A stretch of DNA of 64,000 bases from Algibacter miyuki (GTDB lineage Bacteria; Bacteroidota; Bacteroidia; Flavobacteriales; Flavobacteriaceae), in contig NZ_JAUFQP010000013.1 of assembly GCF_030409805.1 (NCBI RefSeq), positions 936,501 to 1,000,500 of the forward strand. The letters are read 5' to 3'. The translations under genes were made by a program, and so were the position numbers. Positions 8,307-15,866 of the stretch are shown here, piece after piece. Position 1 is the first letter of the stretch. Each line of letters opens with the position of its first letter. Under the pieces are notes generated by a model. The model saw only the letters and a list, made by a program, of their open reading frames with translations. It did not search any database and was not told the origin of the DNA.

Positions 8307-9821
8307 TTACTTCCTGTTATAACTGTTGGAAAAACCTCCCATATGAACACCTAATACGAGCTGAGAGAATAGTCTATATTCACTGCATGATTTTTCACAA
8401 GCAGATGATATGTTCTGTGATTGGCATTGTCCATTGCTCATACAATTACTAAGGTTATTGGTGTTTTCAACGGTGCTACTCATATTTAGAGCTGCAGCAC
8501 CCATGTAATAATTCCCTCTTCCAATGTGAGTTTGAAATGAGTATGTTCTAGGGATATAATTCTTTTGTTCAAATGTGTTTACTTCAATCTCATATCCTCT
8601 ATATGCTTCTCTGTTCACTTTAACACCATCATATCTAATTATGGGGCCGTTACTATAGCTCCAATTAAAATCTTTTTGATACGTTAAGTTTCCTCCATCT
8701 ATAGACACTATCTTCTGTTGAAAATTATTAGCGCTTGAAGCATATCTTAGAGAAGGGTTTGGGTTTAAGTTTTCAATATGATCTGGATATATGACTAATT
8801 GAAAATCAGCATTTCCAAAACGCCCTACTATCAAGTCATTGTTTACGTCTAATTTTGTTCCTTTCGGAACACAGAAAGTCATTCCTGAAAATAAGTCTTC
8901 ATAAATGTCATATTTGAATTGAAGGTAATTGGTGTTATTATACATCGAGTAGCCGTTTATTAATTGCCGCAGCCCTAGGGGGTCATCAATGGTAGACATC
9001 ATTTCCTGAATAGTTCTAACTTTCGTTTTAATAAATTTAAACTCCTTGTATTCTATAAAGTCAACATGACTTTCTTCCAGTATACTCTCTGAAGCAAAAG
9101 AAACTTTAGATACAACTCCACCACAATTAAGTATATGTGGGAAACCTTCACTAGAAATATGTAAATTATTGAGCTTGTTAGCTTTTATTCCCCAACTAAT
9201 AGAATTGGCTCCTTCTTCTAATCCACCATCAGCTATACCAACTAAATTTCCATTAAGGTCAATAATCGGAGCACCAGAAAACCCAGGTAAAAGCGTGCCA
9301 TCCAAATACAATATTTCAATCGATGGATTCGGTCGTTTACATGAATTTAAAGCATCTTTTACAGTTTTAGGTAATAGCCCTTCAAGTCTTCCATTTGAGC
9401 TGTATCCAAGCCTAAGAGTCCTGTCAATAATTGTATTTAAATTCCCTTTTCCATTGTAGCCCATCGTGTAAAGACTGGAATTTAATCCAAGGGAATTATT
9501 GATATTTGAAATAATTGTCAATTGCGAAGAAGCTGATTCAAGTTCAAGAAGCACCAAATCATGCTCTTTTAAAACTTTTATAACCTTAGCGCTCTTTACA
9601 TCATTAGCAAGGGTTATCTCAATTTGATTGTGATTGTCAATTAAATGTAAGGTGGTAACAACCCAATTATTTTTTCTCCATAAAAATCCAGTACCGATTT
9701 TATCACCACTTTGGACTCTAACAATTGCGCTTTTTAAGTTCTCGATTGTTGAAGTAGAAGGTTGTGCTTTCAGATAGAATGAAGAAAAAAGCAATAAGTG
9801 AATAAATATAATTTTTTTCAT
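8307..9821 (-). CDS. Secreted trypsin-like serine protease
   Basis: 504 residues. Signal peptide at 1-20 (ends 'YLKAQ'). The first 215 residues have a trypsin-like layout: 'GTGFLWRKNNWVVTTLHL' with His59, 'EHDLVLLEL' with Asp88 and 'LPGFSGAPIIDLNGNLVGI' with Ser182 as the probable catalytic triad (a GxSG-type motif). The C-terminal 280 residues are beta-rich and unrecognised, ending in a cysteine cluster ('CMSNGQCQSQNISSACEKSC'), which suggests an exported, disulphide-stabilised domain. Substrate unknown. It starts 1 base after the stop of the small membrane protein upstream, so the pair is probably one transcript inside a single cassette-like unit. Confidence 0.8.
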   Translation of the reverse strand: MKKIIFIHLLLFSSFYLKAQPSTSTIENLKSAIVRVQSGDKIGTGFLWRKNNWVVTTLHLIDNHNQIEITLANDVKSAKVIKVLKEHDLVLLELESASSQLTIISNINNSLGLNSSLYTMGYNGKGNLNTIIDRTLRLGYSSNGRLEGLLPKTVKDALNSCKRPNPSIEILYLDGTLLPGFSGAPIIDLNGNLVGIADGGLEEGANSISWGIKANKLNNLHISSEGFPHILNCGGVVSKVSFASESILEESHVDFIEYKEFKFIKTKVRTIQEMMSTIDDPLGLRQLINGYSMYNNTNYLQFKYDIYEDLFSGMTFCVPKGTKLDVNNDLIVGRFGNADFQLVIYPDHIENLNPNPSLRYASSANNFQQKIVSIDGGNLTYQKDFNWSYSNGPIIRYDGVKVNREAYRGYEIEVNTFEQKNYIPRTYSFQTHIGRGNYYMGAAALNMSSTVENTNNLSNCMSNGQCQSQNISSACEKSCSEYRLFSQLVLGVHMGGFSNSYNRK

Positions 9822-9822
9822 G

Positions 9823-10434
9823 CTAATTATTATTACATAAACATTGTTGAAAAATGTGAAGAGTGGTTTTTTGATTATCTATATCAACTTCTTTCTCAAT
9901 TGCATTGGCTATTTTCTCCCAAACTCCTCCTAGACGTTTATATGCATTAAGCTCATTTTGAATTGGAAAGTCTTTGTCTTTGTATCCTTGTGTTTTTTCA
10001 CAGTCTGAGATTGAAACCTTAGTTCCATAGAGCACTGATTGTGCTCTTTTTCTATCTATAGTGGAATCAACTTTAACCCCTGACGGAACAAAACCAAAAC
10101 GCTCATACAAAACAAATGCCTTTGCTTCATCCATACTAAAAATACTATCAGCAGTCCACATTTCTATTTCTGACTTTAGAGTTGGTGTAAACGAATTGTT
10201 AACTCTGAAAAATAAGCCGATTATAATTGCCAAAGAGCAAAATAAACCAAAGGATCCAACCCTTAGTGTTTGTGAATTAGAGTCACCTTTTTCCTTAAAC
10301 CCCAGAAGTACAAGTAGGAATGAAGCTAATGAACCTATTATTAACCCCACAGTTCCAGAAGTAGACATGCCGATGAGTAACCCTATTAGAATCCCAAGTC
10401 CAGCTCCACCAAATATTGCTGTTGATTTGTTCAT
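9823..10434 (-). CDS. Small membrane protein with glycine-rich helices
   Basis: 203 residues, not recognised. Three hydrophobic segments lie at about 6-24 ('IFGGAGLGILIGLLIGMS'), 28-46 ('VGLIIGSLASFLLVLLGF') and 62-80 ('GLFCSLAIIIGLFF'). Their GxxxG spacing resembles glycine-zipper helices. The C-terminal 110 residues are soluble, with a 'MDEAKAFVLYERFGFVPSGVKVDS' stretch, and end in cysteines (CLCNN). It lies directly upstream of the trypsin-like protease with a 1-base gap, so the two may form a membrane protein/protease pair; the function is not known. Confidence 0.65.
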   Translation of the reverse strand: MNKSTAIFGGAGLGILIGLLIGMSTSGTVGLIIGSLASFLLVLLGFKEKGDSNSQTLRVGSFGLFCSLAIIIGLFFRVNNSFTPTLKSEIEMWTADSIFSMDEAKAFVLYERFGFVPSGVKVDSTIDRKRAQSVLYGTKVSISDCEKTQGYKDKDFPIQNELNAYKRLGGVWEKIANAIEKEVDIDNQKTTLHIFQQCLCNNN

Positions 10435-10451
10435 ATTTTTTTGATTAAATT

Positions 10452-10509
10452 AAATCCAACGGTCTGAATAAACGCTCGTTTTAATGGCGTTTATTTTTTG
10501 TTATAGGCA
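10452..10509 (-). repeat. attC-like site E (shortest, best defined)
   Basis: 58 bp, close to the minimum length of integron attC sites. The inner arms AATAAACGC (10467-10475) and GCGTTTATT (10487-10495) pair perfectly. The outer box GTTATAGGCA (10500-10509) is the exact complement of TGCCTATAAC (12142-12151), just upstream of the DUF4157 gene. The other outer box AAATCCAAC (10452-10460) pairs with the far end of the protease unit instead. So the boxes match the ends of their own cassette, as attC logic requires. Confidence 0.7.
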
Positions 10510-10512
10510 TTT

Positions 10513-12114
10513 TTATTCTCTACCACCTGCATAAAATGCTCCATCTATCAAAACTTCAATCCTTAATAGACTACTAAAACGTCTTGATAATAAATCTTGC
10601 AAATAATTTGCGAGTCCTTCTTGTGTTTCATCTACCTTATTCATTTGATCTGACTTCAATTGTATTACAAGGAGACCTTTGCCTTTTTCAGAATATCTCA
10701 TTTGCTTGTTGGCAGTGGTTGCACGATCATTAATCCAATCTTTGAGATCCTTTGAGTTCTTAAATGGTTTGTCACGTGTTTTGAGTTCTACCAAATTCCC
10801 ATTTATATTGAAATCAGGGGTTGTTACCTTACCACTTTCACTTTCAATTTCCAATTCAGGAATAGCTGTTAGTTCTCCGATTCCTTCACTTGCATGTCTT
10901 TCTATAAATTTCAATTCTCCTAATGCTCCAGAAGAGCCAAGAATTGCATCTTTGACTAAGATGCTGTAATCTCCCAAAATTTTATCTGACGAGAGGACTA
11001 AATCAAACCGCTGCATAATTCCAGTTGCGTAAGCAGGATTGATTTTTCTAAGCTCAGTTAATGTAAATCCCCCAACTACAATCAGCCAAGCCAAATCATA
11101 TTCTGAATAACTACTAAGAAAAGTCTGTATTTCTTTAAGCTCTTCACGAACCCAACTGATTTCAAAATTTCCTCTATCATTTTCTCTTAAAATATCCAAA
11201 AAAACCGTCAATTTTGGGTTGAATTGACTTGGGGCAATTTCTTCTGGCTCTTCACCGTAACCTGATTTTAATTCAGTTTGTAATTCTCTTAGACCACCTT
11301 TGAAATATCTATCTACATTATCCCAAGCAACAATCTGTTGTATGTGTTCTCGAGGTATTGGTTTTCGTCCACCATGAGATAGTCTATTAATTACTTCTTC
11401 TGCTGAAAGATATAAAACATCTTTTTTCTCTCTCAGGCTTATCATTCTTTGAAAAACAGAATTTGATTGTTGTCCGAAACCAAACAAATTCGTTTTTTTA
11501 ACTTTCTTCTGAGTTACTAACGCTTTATCTCCCATCTTATCCGCCTCTTTCTCTAACCCCGTATCATCATTCACATTCACTCCACCTTTCAGCTGCATGG
11601 TAGATTTTACTCGACCTTGCTTTTGTTGCACCACATGCCAAGCTTCATGAGGCAAGTGCCTTTCTTGTCCGGAAGCTAAATGAATATCCGTTCCCTGTGC
11701 ATATGCGTGTGCTTGTAATTGAGCAGGTTTATCTGAATTGTAATGCACTTTTACATCATCCATAGAATATCCCGATAGGCTTTCAATTCCTGATTTTAAA
11801 TTATCAGGTAAACCTGTATCGTTTCCTTTTTTCTGAATGGGGTGCTGATTTTGTGTAGAATGATTATCAGTCATAGCCTGCAATTGATCTACTTGCTTAG
11901 CCAGGGGGCTGTTGTTGGCCATTTCCTGAAAAACTTTCAACTGCCTCACCTGTGGACTATTATTCATTACCTCCTGTAGTTTCCGTTGTGCAACGGCTTC
12001 AGGTCTATTGTCTACAAACTGAAAAGCAGACTCACTATTGCTCTGTTTTTGAGAAACAGCATTCGCCACAGATTGGCTTTTATTCTCATGTGTTTTATCA
12101 ACGTGTGTCTGCAT
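10513..12114 (-). CDS. DUF4157 (eCIS-associated) protein with C-terminal PD-(D/E)XK nuclease-like domain
   Basis: 533 residues. Residues 40-100 carry repeats of 'NNSP' spaced segments typical of the linker in eCIS-associated proteins. Residues about 102-200 form a DUF4157 domain with the metallopeptidase-like HEAWH (156-160) and 'DDVKVHYNSDKPAQLQAHAYAQG'. The C-terminal part is different; it ends with a 'TPDFNINGNLVELKTR' motif giving Asp434, Glu443 and Lys445 in the spacing of PD-(D/E)XK nucleases, as in toxin nucleases of contact-dependent systems. DUF4157 proteins are known cargo or co-occurring proteins of extracellular contractile injection systems. I infer a toxin delivered by such a system, with a self-processing or targeting N-terminus. 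No immunity gene is evident next to it. No signal peptide. It is a single-gene cassette-like unit. Confidence 0.75.
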   Translation of the reverse strand: MQTHVDKTHENKSQSVANAVSQKQSNSESAFQFVDNRPEAVAQRKLQEVMNNSPQVRQLKVFQEMANNSPLAKQVDQLQAMTDNHSTQNQHPIQKKGNDTGLPDNLKSGIESLSGYSMDDVKVHYNSDKPAQLQAHAYAQGTDIHLASGQERHLPHEAWHVVQQKQGRVKSTMQLKGGVNVNDDTGLEKEADKMGDKALVTQKKVKKTNLFGFGQQSNSVFQRMISLREKKDVLYLSAEEVINRLSHGGRKPIPREHIQQIVAWDNVDRYFKGGLRELQTELKSGYGEEPEEIAPSQFNPKLTVFLDILRENDRGNFEISWVREELKEIQTFLSSYSEYDLAWLIVVGGFTLTELRKINPAYATGIMQRFDLVLSSDKILGDYSILVKDAILGSSGALGELKFIERHASEGIGELTAIPELEIESESGKVTTPDFNINGNLVELKTRDKPFKNSKDLKDWINDRATTANKQMRYSEKGKGLLVIQLKSDQMNKVDETQEGLANYLQDLLSRRFSSLLRIEVLIDGAFYAGGRE

Positions 12115-12141
12115 AACTTGTTCTTTTCGAGTTGCGCTTAT

Positions 12142-12227
12142 TGCCTATAACATTGTATATAGTTAGTGTTAACTATATATCTATTTTAGGGTTAATGCTA
12201 CTTTTTCATGGTATTATTAAAACTATT
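12142..12227 (-). repeat. attC-like site F, copy 2 of the 75-bp duplication
   Basis: Begins with TGCCTATAAC (12142-12151), the exact complement of 10500-10509. Bases 12153-12227 match 4503-4577 at about 70 of 75 positions, and the match runs into the stop codon of the serine hydrolase (12223-12225). It contains the same TATATAGTTA hairpin as copy 1. Confidence 0.65.
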
Positions 12228-14004
12228 TTATCTTCTTACATTCAAATATTCCAGAGGGTGCTTTATATTTCAAACCAGAAATCTCATTATTTTTTTGTAT
12301 GAATTCAATTTGTAGGTCATCGAATTTTTCCACTTTAAATATGTGTTTTTTATAAGGAATAAGTACCTCGTCTGTAGTTCCTAGCATGGTTAGCCTATTA
12401 TCTTTTATTTTTAATTCAAACTCGGAGCCAGCATATTCATATGTCCCCGTGTATAGATTTAATATTTCTGGGCTTGATAAAGATTCATCTATTTTTTTAT
12501 TGAATGTAACTTGGCCTTCATCAATTGAAATCACGGCCGTAGATATTTCACCTTGTGGACTAACACTAAAATTAATACTCCATTTTCCTAGAATTTCATC
12601 ATTTGGCGTGTCGAATCGGTTGTAGTGATAATGTTGCAGAGGTAAAGTTGTTCTCCTAAAATTGAAATTAACGGAGTCATTTTCTTTTCCAATAATGAAC
12701 TCACCATAGACCTCGTTAACATAAGTGCCTAAGTAGTCATTTATATTATGTGTTGGAGAGGTTCCTTTAACATTATCAAACCCAACTTGAGCTCTGGCTT
12801 TTTTGCCCATTTCTTTCCTTTTAAAGTGGTCAGCCAACAATCGACCATTCCAATCTGTTTGCTTCAATCCTAAAAGCCTATCTACAAGGTTATATGCTAT
12901 AATTGTATTGCCTAAACTTGCCCCATGATCACCTATTGAAAACGTTATAATTCCTATATCATCATAAGGTAGTATTATTACTTGCGAGTGAAATCCTGGC
13001 ATTGCCCCACTGTGTCTTGTTAATACATTACCTTTATAAATCATAATTTCTCTTGCCATACCATAAGTAGAATTTAGCTTTTCTTTATAGCCTTTTTCTT
13101 CTAGATCTGAATTTCTAAATGCAATGCCTGGTTTCAAGGTTTCATTAATTATAGAGGTAGGTATTACCGCTTTGTTTTTATACTTACCATCTTTCATAAG
13201 TGCAATTACCCAGTGTGAAAGATCATCTAAACTTGTTATAATAGCTCCTGCAGGTCCTACACCTGCACCATCTTCTTTAAGAGGGATTTTATATAGAAGC
13301 GTAGTATCTCTTATCTCGTTATAAGGAACTCCATGATCGCTTGATTTTTGCATTTCGGCAATGGAAAAAACAGTGTTGTTCATTTCAAGTGGAATGAAAA
13401 TATTTTCTTTGACATATTCTTCCCATGTCTTTCCGGTTCTGAGTTCTATTGAATAACCCACCGCTGTATACATGAGATTATTGTATATAAAGTCTTGGCG
13501 TAAGGGGATAGATGGTTCTAGGTATTTAATACGTTCAAAAAGTTCTTTGCGTGAAAAGTCTGATTGAAACCAAATCATATCATGTCTAGAAATACCAGTT
13601 TTATGCCCCAACATATCTCTAAGTGTTACATTACTGTTTAAGAAATCATTGTAAAACTGAAGTTCTGGAACAGATTCTGTAATAGGTTTATCCCAGTTAA
13701 AAACTCCTTTTTCTACTAACATACCAGCAGCTATTGTAGTAAAGAGCTTAGTGTTAGAGGCTATTTGAAATAGCGTGTTTTTTGTAACAGGAAGTTTGTT
13801 TCCATAATCTCTATAGCCATATCCTTTTACGAATACAAGTTCTCCATTGTGAATGATTGCAACACCTGCACCTGGTTCATTCCAGTCATTCAAAACATCA
13901 GACATATATTTGTCAAAACCTTTAAGTGATTTGTTAATATTAATTTCCTGGGCTATAATATTGATTGATAAGAGCGAAAAAAATACGAGAATAATGTTTT
14001 TCAT
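12223..14004 (-). CDS. Serine hydrolase of the beta-lactamase class C / PBP4* family
   Basis: 593 residues with a signal peptide (cleavage near 'INIIAQ', residue 19). Active-site motifs of the beta-lactamase-related family are present: SNTK at 83-86 (nucleophile Ser83 and Lys86), YNN at 174-176 and 'RHSGAMPGFHS' near residue 335 (the HxG strand). Residues 420-593 form a beta-rich C-terminal domain of the DUF3471 kind common in these proteins. Such enzymes hydrolyse esters, D-amino-acid peptides or peptidoglycan stems; a true beta-lactamase role is not implied. It is in line with the cassette-like array and its stop lies inside the duplicated attC-like element, but the 5' boundary of its unit is not resolved. 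Confidence 0.85.
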   Translation of the reverse strand: MKNIILVFFSLLSINIIAQEININKSLKGFDKYMSDVLNDWNEPGAGVAIIHNGELVFVKGYGYRDYGNKLPVTKNTLFQIASNTKLFTTIAAGMLVEKGVFNWDKPITESVPELQFYNDFLNSNVTLRDMLGHKTGISRHDMIWFQSDFSRKELFERIKYLEPSIPLRQDFIYNNLMYTAVGYSIELRTGKTWEEYVKENIFIPLEMNNTVFSIAEMQKSSDHGVPYNEIRDTTLLYKIPLKEDGAGVGPAGAIITSLDDLSHWVIALMKDGKYKNKAVIPTSIINETLKPGIAFRNSDLEEKGYKEKLNSTYGMAREIMIYKGNVLTRHSGAMPGFHSQVIILPYDDIGIITFSIGDHGASLGNTIIAYNLVDRLLGLKQTDWNGRLLADHFKRKEMGKKARAQVGFDNVKGTSPTHNINDYLGTYVNEVYGEFIIGKENDSVNFNFRRTTLPLQHYHYNRFDTPNDEILGKWSINFSVSPQGEISTAVISIDEGQVTFNKKIDESLSSPEILNLYTGTYEYAGSEFELKIKDNRLTMLGTTDEVLIPYKKHIFKVEKFDDLQIEFIQKNNEISGLKYKAPSGIFECKKIK

Positions 14005-14417
14005 AATAGCTGGTTCATGTTAATTCTATTATCTTAATAACACCAAACATTAATCAAAGAGCCAGTAAAAAACACGTTACTCATCGACAATATTTAGCGT
14101 TAATTACTAAAATTGACTTGTGCTTATAATTATGAAAACAAATAGGGAGATAGGGTAATAAGCTTGTTTATAGCTTATTGGAGTTTAAATATAGGTAAAA
14201 AAATAAACTTTAAAGATTTTTTAGTCTTTTTTTATTAAAAATAAAATCTTAATAATATGATTCCAATTCTATAATGAATACTAGTTTAGTAACTCTGAAA
14301 GTTTATAACTATTCAATAGTTTCTTTTAAATTAATGGGAGGGAAGAATGAATTTCTCAGTTATATATTTAGTTTATTGCTCAAAGGAAATCGTGTTTTAA
14401 GAAGGCATAATTTACTA

Positions 14418-14492
14418 ATGAGCCGATTGATTTTGTTAATTGGCTCATTATTTTATATGTTTTTGAGCCAATTCGTAATATAATCGGCTCAT
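14418..14492. repeat. Nested GAGCC inverted repeats (possible operator)
   Basis: Four copies of a GAGCCrATT motif. The outer arms ATGAGCCGATT (14418-14428) and AATCGGCTCAT (14482-14492) pair perfectly over 11 bp. The inner arms AATTGGCTCA (14438-14447) and TGAGCCAATT (14464-14473) pair perfectly over 10 bp. Immediately downstream is a Fic-like remnant. Fic proteins often carry a helix-turn-helix domain, so these may be the old autoregulatory sites; this is inference. Confidence 0.5.
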
Positions 14493-14533
14493 GACTTATA
14501 ATTGGTAGCAAAAAGATTGGACAAAATTCAGCT

Positions 14534-14620
14534 ATGATAAATATTATGGTAGCTGAAGCCTTTAAAACTTCCGAAATTGAAGGTGATGGACGTTGTACAG
14601 CTTTTCAGATTAATTTTTGA
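14534..14620 (+). pseudogene. Remnant of a Fic-family (DUF4172-type) N-terminus
   Basis: 29 codons ending at TGA 14618-14620. The peptide contains 'MVAEAFKTSEIEGDG', which resembles the 'EALKTSEIEGE' signature found before the Fic core in DUF4172/Fic proteins. The frame can be read back to about 14501 without a recognisable start. The FIC core motif (HPFxxGN) is absent from the surrounding kilobase, so this is a short fragment of a decayed gene. Confidence 0.4.
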
Positions 14621-14956
14621 AATCTCTTTATCTTTTTCTCAATTCTAACGTTATACGACACGCGCTATAGAAATATTAAACTTTTTAGTCATTTTAATCA
14701 TAAAAATAGCACTAATTATTACCTTTGAAATTCGGGTGCTAATTTCCGTGTGACTTTCCGGGACTTTTTGTACCTCATTTTACGTTAAGCCTTGTAAATA
14801 AAGAAAAGTTGATTTCTGTATTGGAAAGTAAATACCAAACCCTTTTAATTTCAACATTTGGTCCTTCAAATTATAAAATTCGAGAACAAATGCATTGTGC
14901 ATGGTCGGATAAATGCATAAATTTAAAAAATAAGTTGTTTGCTTTTCAGGTCTGTT

Positions 14957-15706
14957 TTATAACAAATTTACTCCAGCTGAAATATATTCATTAAGTATTG
15001 GGTCGTCTAAGTCGAGGTTAGTTACCACAGTGTCTATTTCATTCAAACCACAAACATCAAAATTAAGTTTTTCGTTTAGCTTGTTGGAAGTCACTAAATA
15101 AACAATATGCTCTGCCGAATTTATCATGGCTTTTTTTATTAATGAAACTTCATAGCCTTCATCTGTTATTCCTTGGTCTATGCTTAGACCGCTTACGCCC
15201 ATAAAGCAAACGTCTGCTCTTACGTTCGATAAATATTGAATAACATCAATTCCCGTAGTAACCATAGAGCTTCGGTGTATTTTACCACCAATAAATATGG
15301 TTTCTATTAAAGGGTGTTCTGTTAATTGCATTGCTATTGGTAAACTATAGGTATAAATAGTCGCTTTTAAGTCTTTAGGAAATAATTTAGCAAGCATTAA
15401 GTTTGTAGTTCCGCCACTCATAATAATAACCATATTATCTTCGATTAAAGAGATGGCTTTTTGTGCAATATGAATTTTGTTTTCTCTATTATATATAATG
15501 TCTTCATTGTAGTGGTATAACTTTTGAATAGTTGAAATAGCGCCACCATGTACTTTTGTAATCAATCCTTTTCCATCCAATTCATGAATATCTCTTCTAA
15601 TAGTATCTTCGGAAACTTCAAGTTTTTCGGATAAAAAACTTGAGCTAACCTTTCTGTTAATACTTACTTCGTCTATAATTTTTTTTTGTCGCTCTTTTTT
15701 CTTCAT
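14957..15706 (-). CDS. DeoR-family transcriptional regulator
   Basis: About 249 residues from ATG 15706. An in-frame ATG at 15757 adds 17 residues not seen in the family, whereas 'MKKKERQKKIIDEV' is the usual DeoR start. Residues about 3-58 form the winged helix-turn-helix ('VSSSFLSEKLEVSEDTIRRDIHELDGKGLITKVHGGA'). The rest is a DeoR sugar-phosphate sensor domain ('NMVIIMSGGTTNLMLAKLF', 'IGGKIHRSSMVTTG', 'ADVCFMGVSGL'). DeoR proteins usually repress sugar genes until a phosphosugar binds. Its divergent position next to amino-sugar genes suggests a GlcNAc-6-P or related signal. Confidence 0.9.
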   Translation of the reverse strand: MKKKERQKKIIDEVSINRKVSSSFLSEKLEVSEDTIRRDIHELDGKGLITKVHGGAISTIQKLYHYNEDIIYNRENKIHIAQKAISLIEDNMVIIMSGGTTNLMLAKLFPKDLKATIYTYSLPIAMQLTEHPLIETIFIGGKIHRSSMVTTGIDVIQYLSNVRADVCFMGVSGLSIDQGITDEGYEVSLIKKAMINSAEHIVYLVTSNKLNEKLNFDVCGLNEIDTVVTNLDLDDPILNEYISAGVNLL

Positions 15707-15779
15707 GATTCGTAAATGGAATTCTTCAAAAATAATTTTTTCAAAATAAAGGTGCAATTTTTTTGTTGTAAAAATGCAA

Positions 15780-15795
15780 TTTTATGCATGTTTTA
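15780..15795. promoter_or_regulatory. Candidate DeoR operator, copy 1
   Basis: TTTTATGCATGTTTTA lies in the divergent deoR/nagX-like region. The same 16 bases in reverse complement occur at 17030-17045 upstream of susC. It is followed 12 bases later by TAATTTCG (15808-15815), one mismatch from the Bacteroidota -7 box TAnnTTTG. A second TGCA half-site is nearby (15775-15778). Operator function is inferred from the sharing. Confidence 0.5.
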
Positions 15796-15866
15796 GTGCT
15801 GAATACGTAATTTCGTAAAAATAATTGATACATTAGGGGTGTTTACCGATAAAAATTTAAAAATAA

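Larger units (their letters stand above)
14005..14956. other. Gene-poor interval between the array and the deoR region
   Basis: 950 bases. It contains a cluster of GAGCC-type inverted repeats (14418-14492), a Fic-like fragment (14534-14620) and a possible further attC-like core at 14637-14655 (TTCTAACGTTATAC). Short open frames on the plus strand (14274-14483 and 14809-14994) show no family signature or credible start region and are not called. No integrase is present, although an integron integrase would be expected on this side of the array. Confidence 0.5.

Noticed and set aside
12223-14004. True beta-lactamase (antibiotic resistance) gene
   Set aside because: The SxxK, YxN and HxG motifs fit the wide serine-hydrolase family. 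The 593-residue length with a DUF3471-type tail argues against a dedicated class C beta-lactamase.
14274-14483. 69-codon plus-strand reading frame with a hydrophobic C-terminus
   Set aside because: It runs through the nested GAGCC repeats, has no recognisable domain and no plausible start signal. I treat it as chance in AT-rich DNA.
14637-14790. Seventh attC-like site at the upstream end of the serine hydrolase unit
   Set aside because: TTCTAACGTTATAC resembles a core, and GTTAG is shared with 12161-12165, but the arms do not pair convincingly, so I leave the end of the array unresolved.
14809-14994. 61-codon plus-strand reading frame ending inside the deoR gene
   Set aside because: It overlaps the 3' end of deoR in antisense and has no signature.
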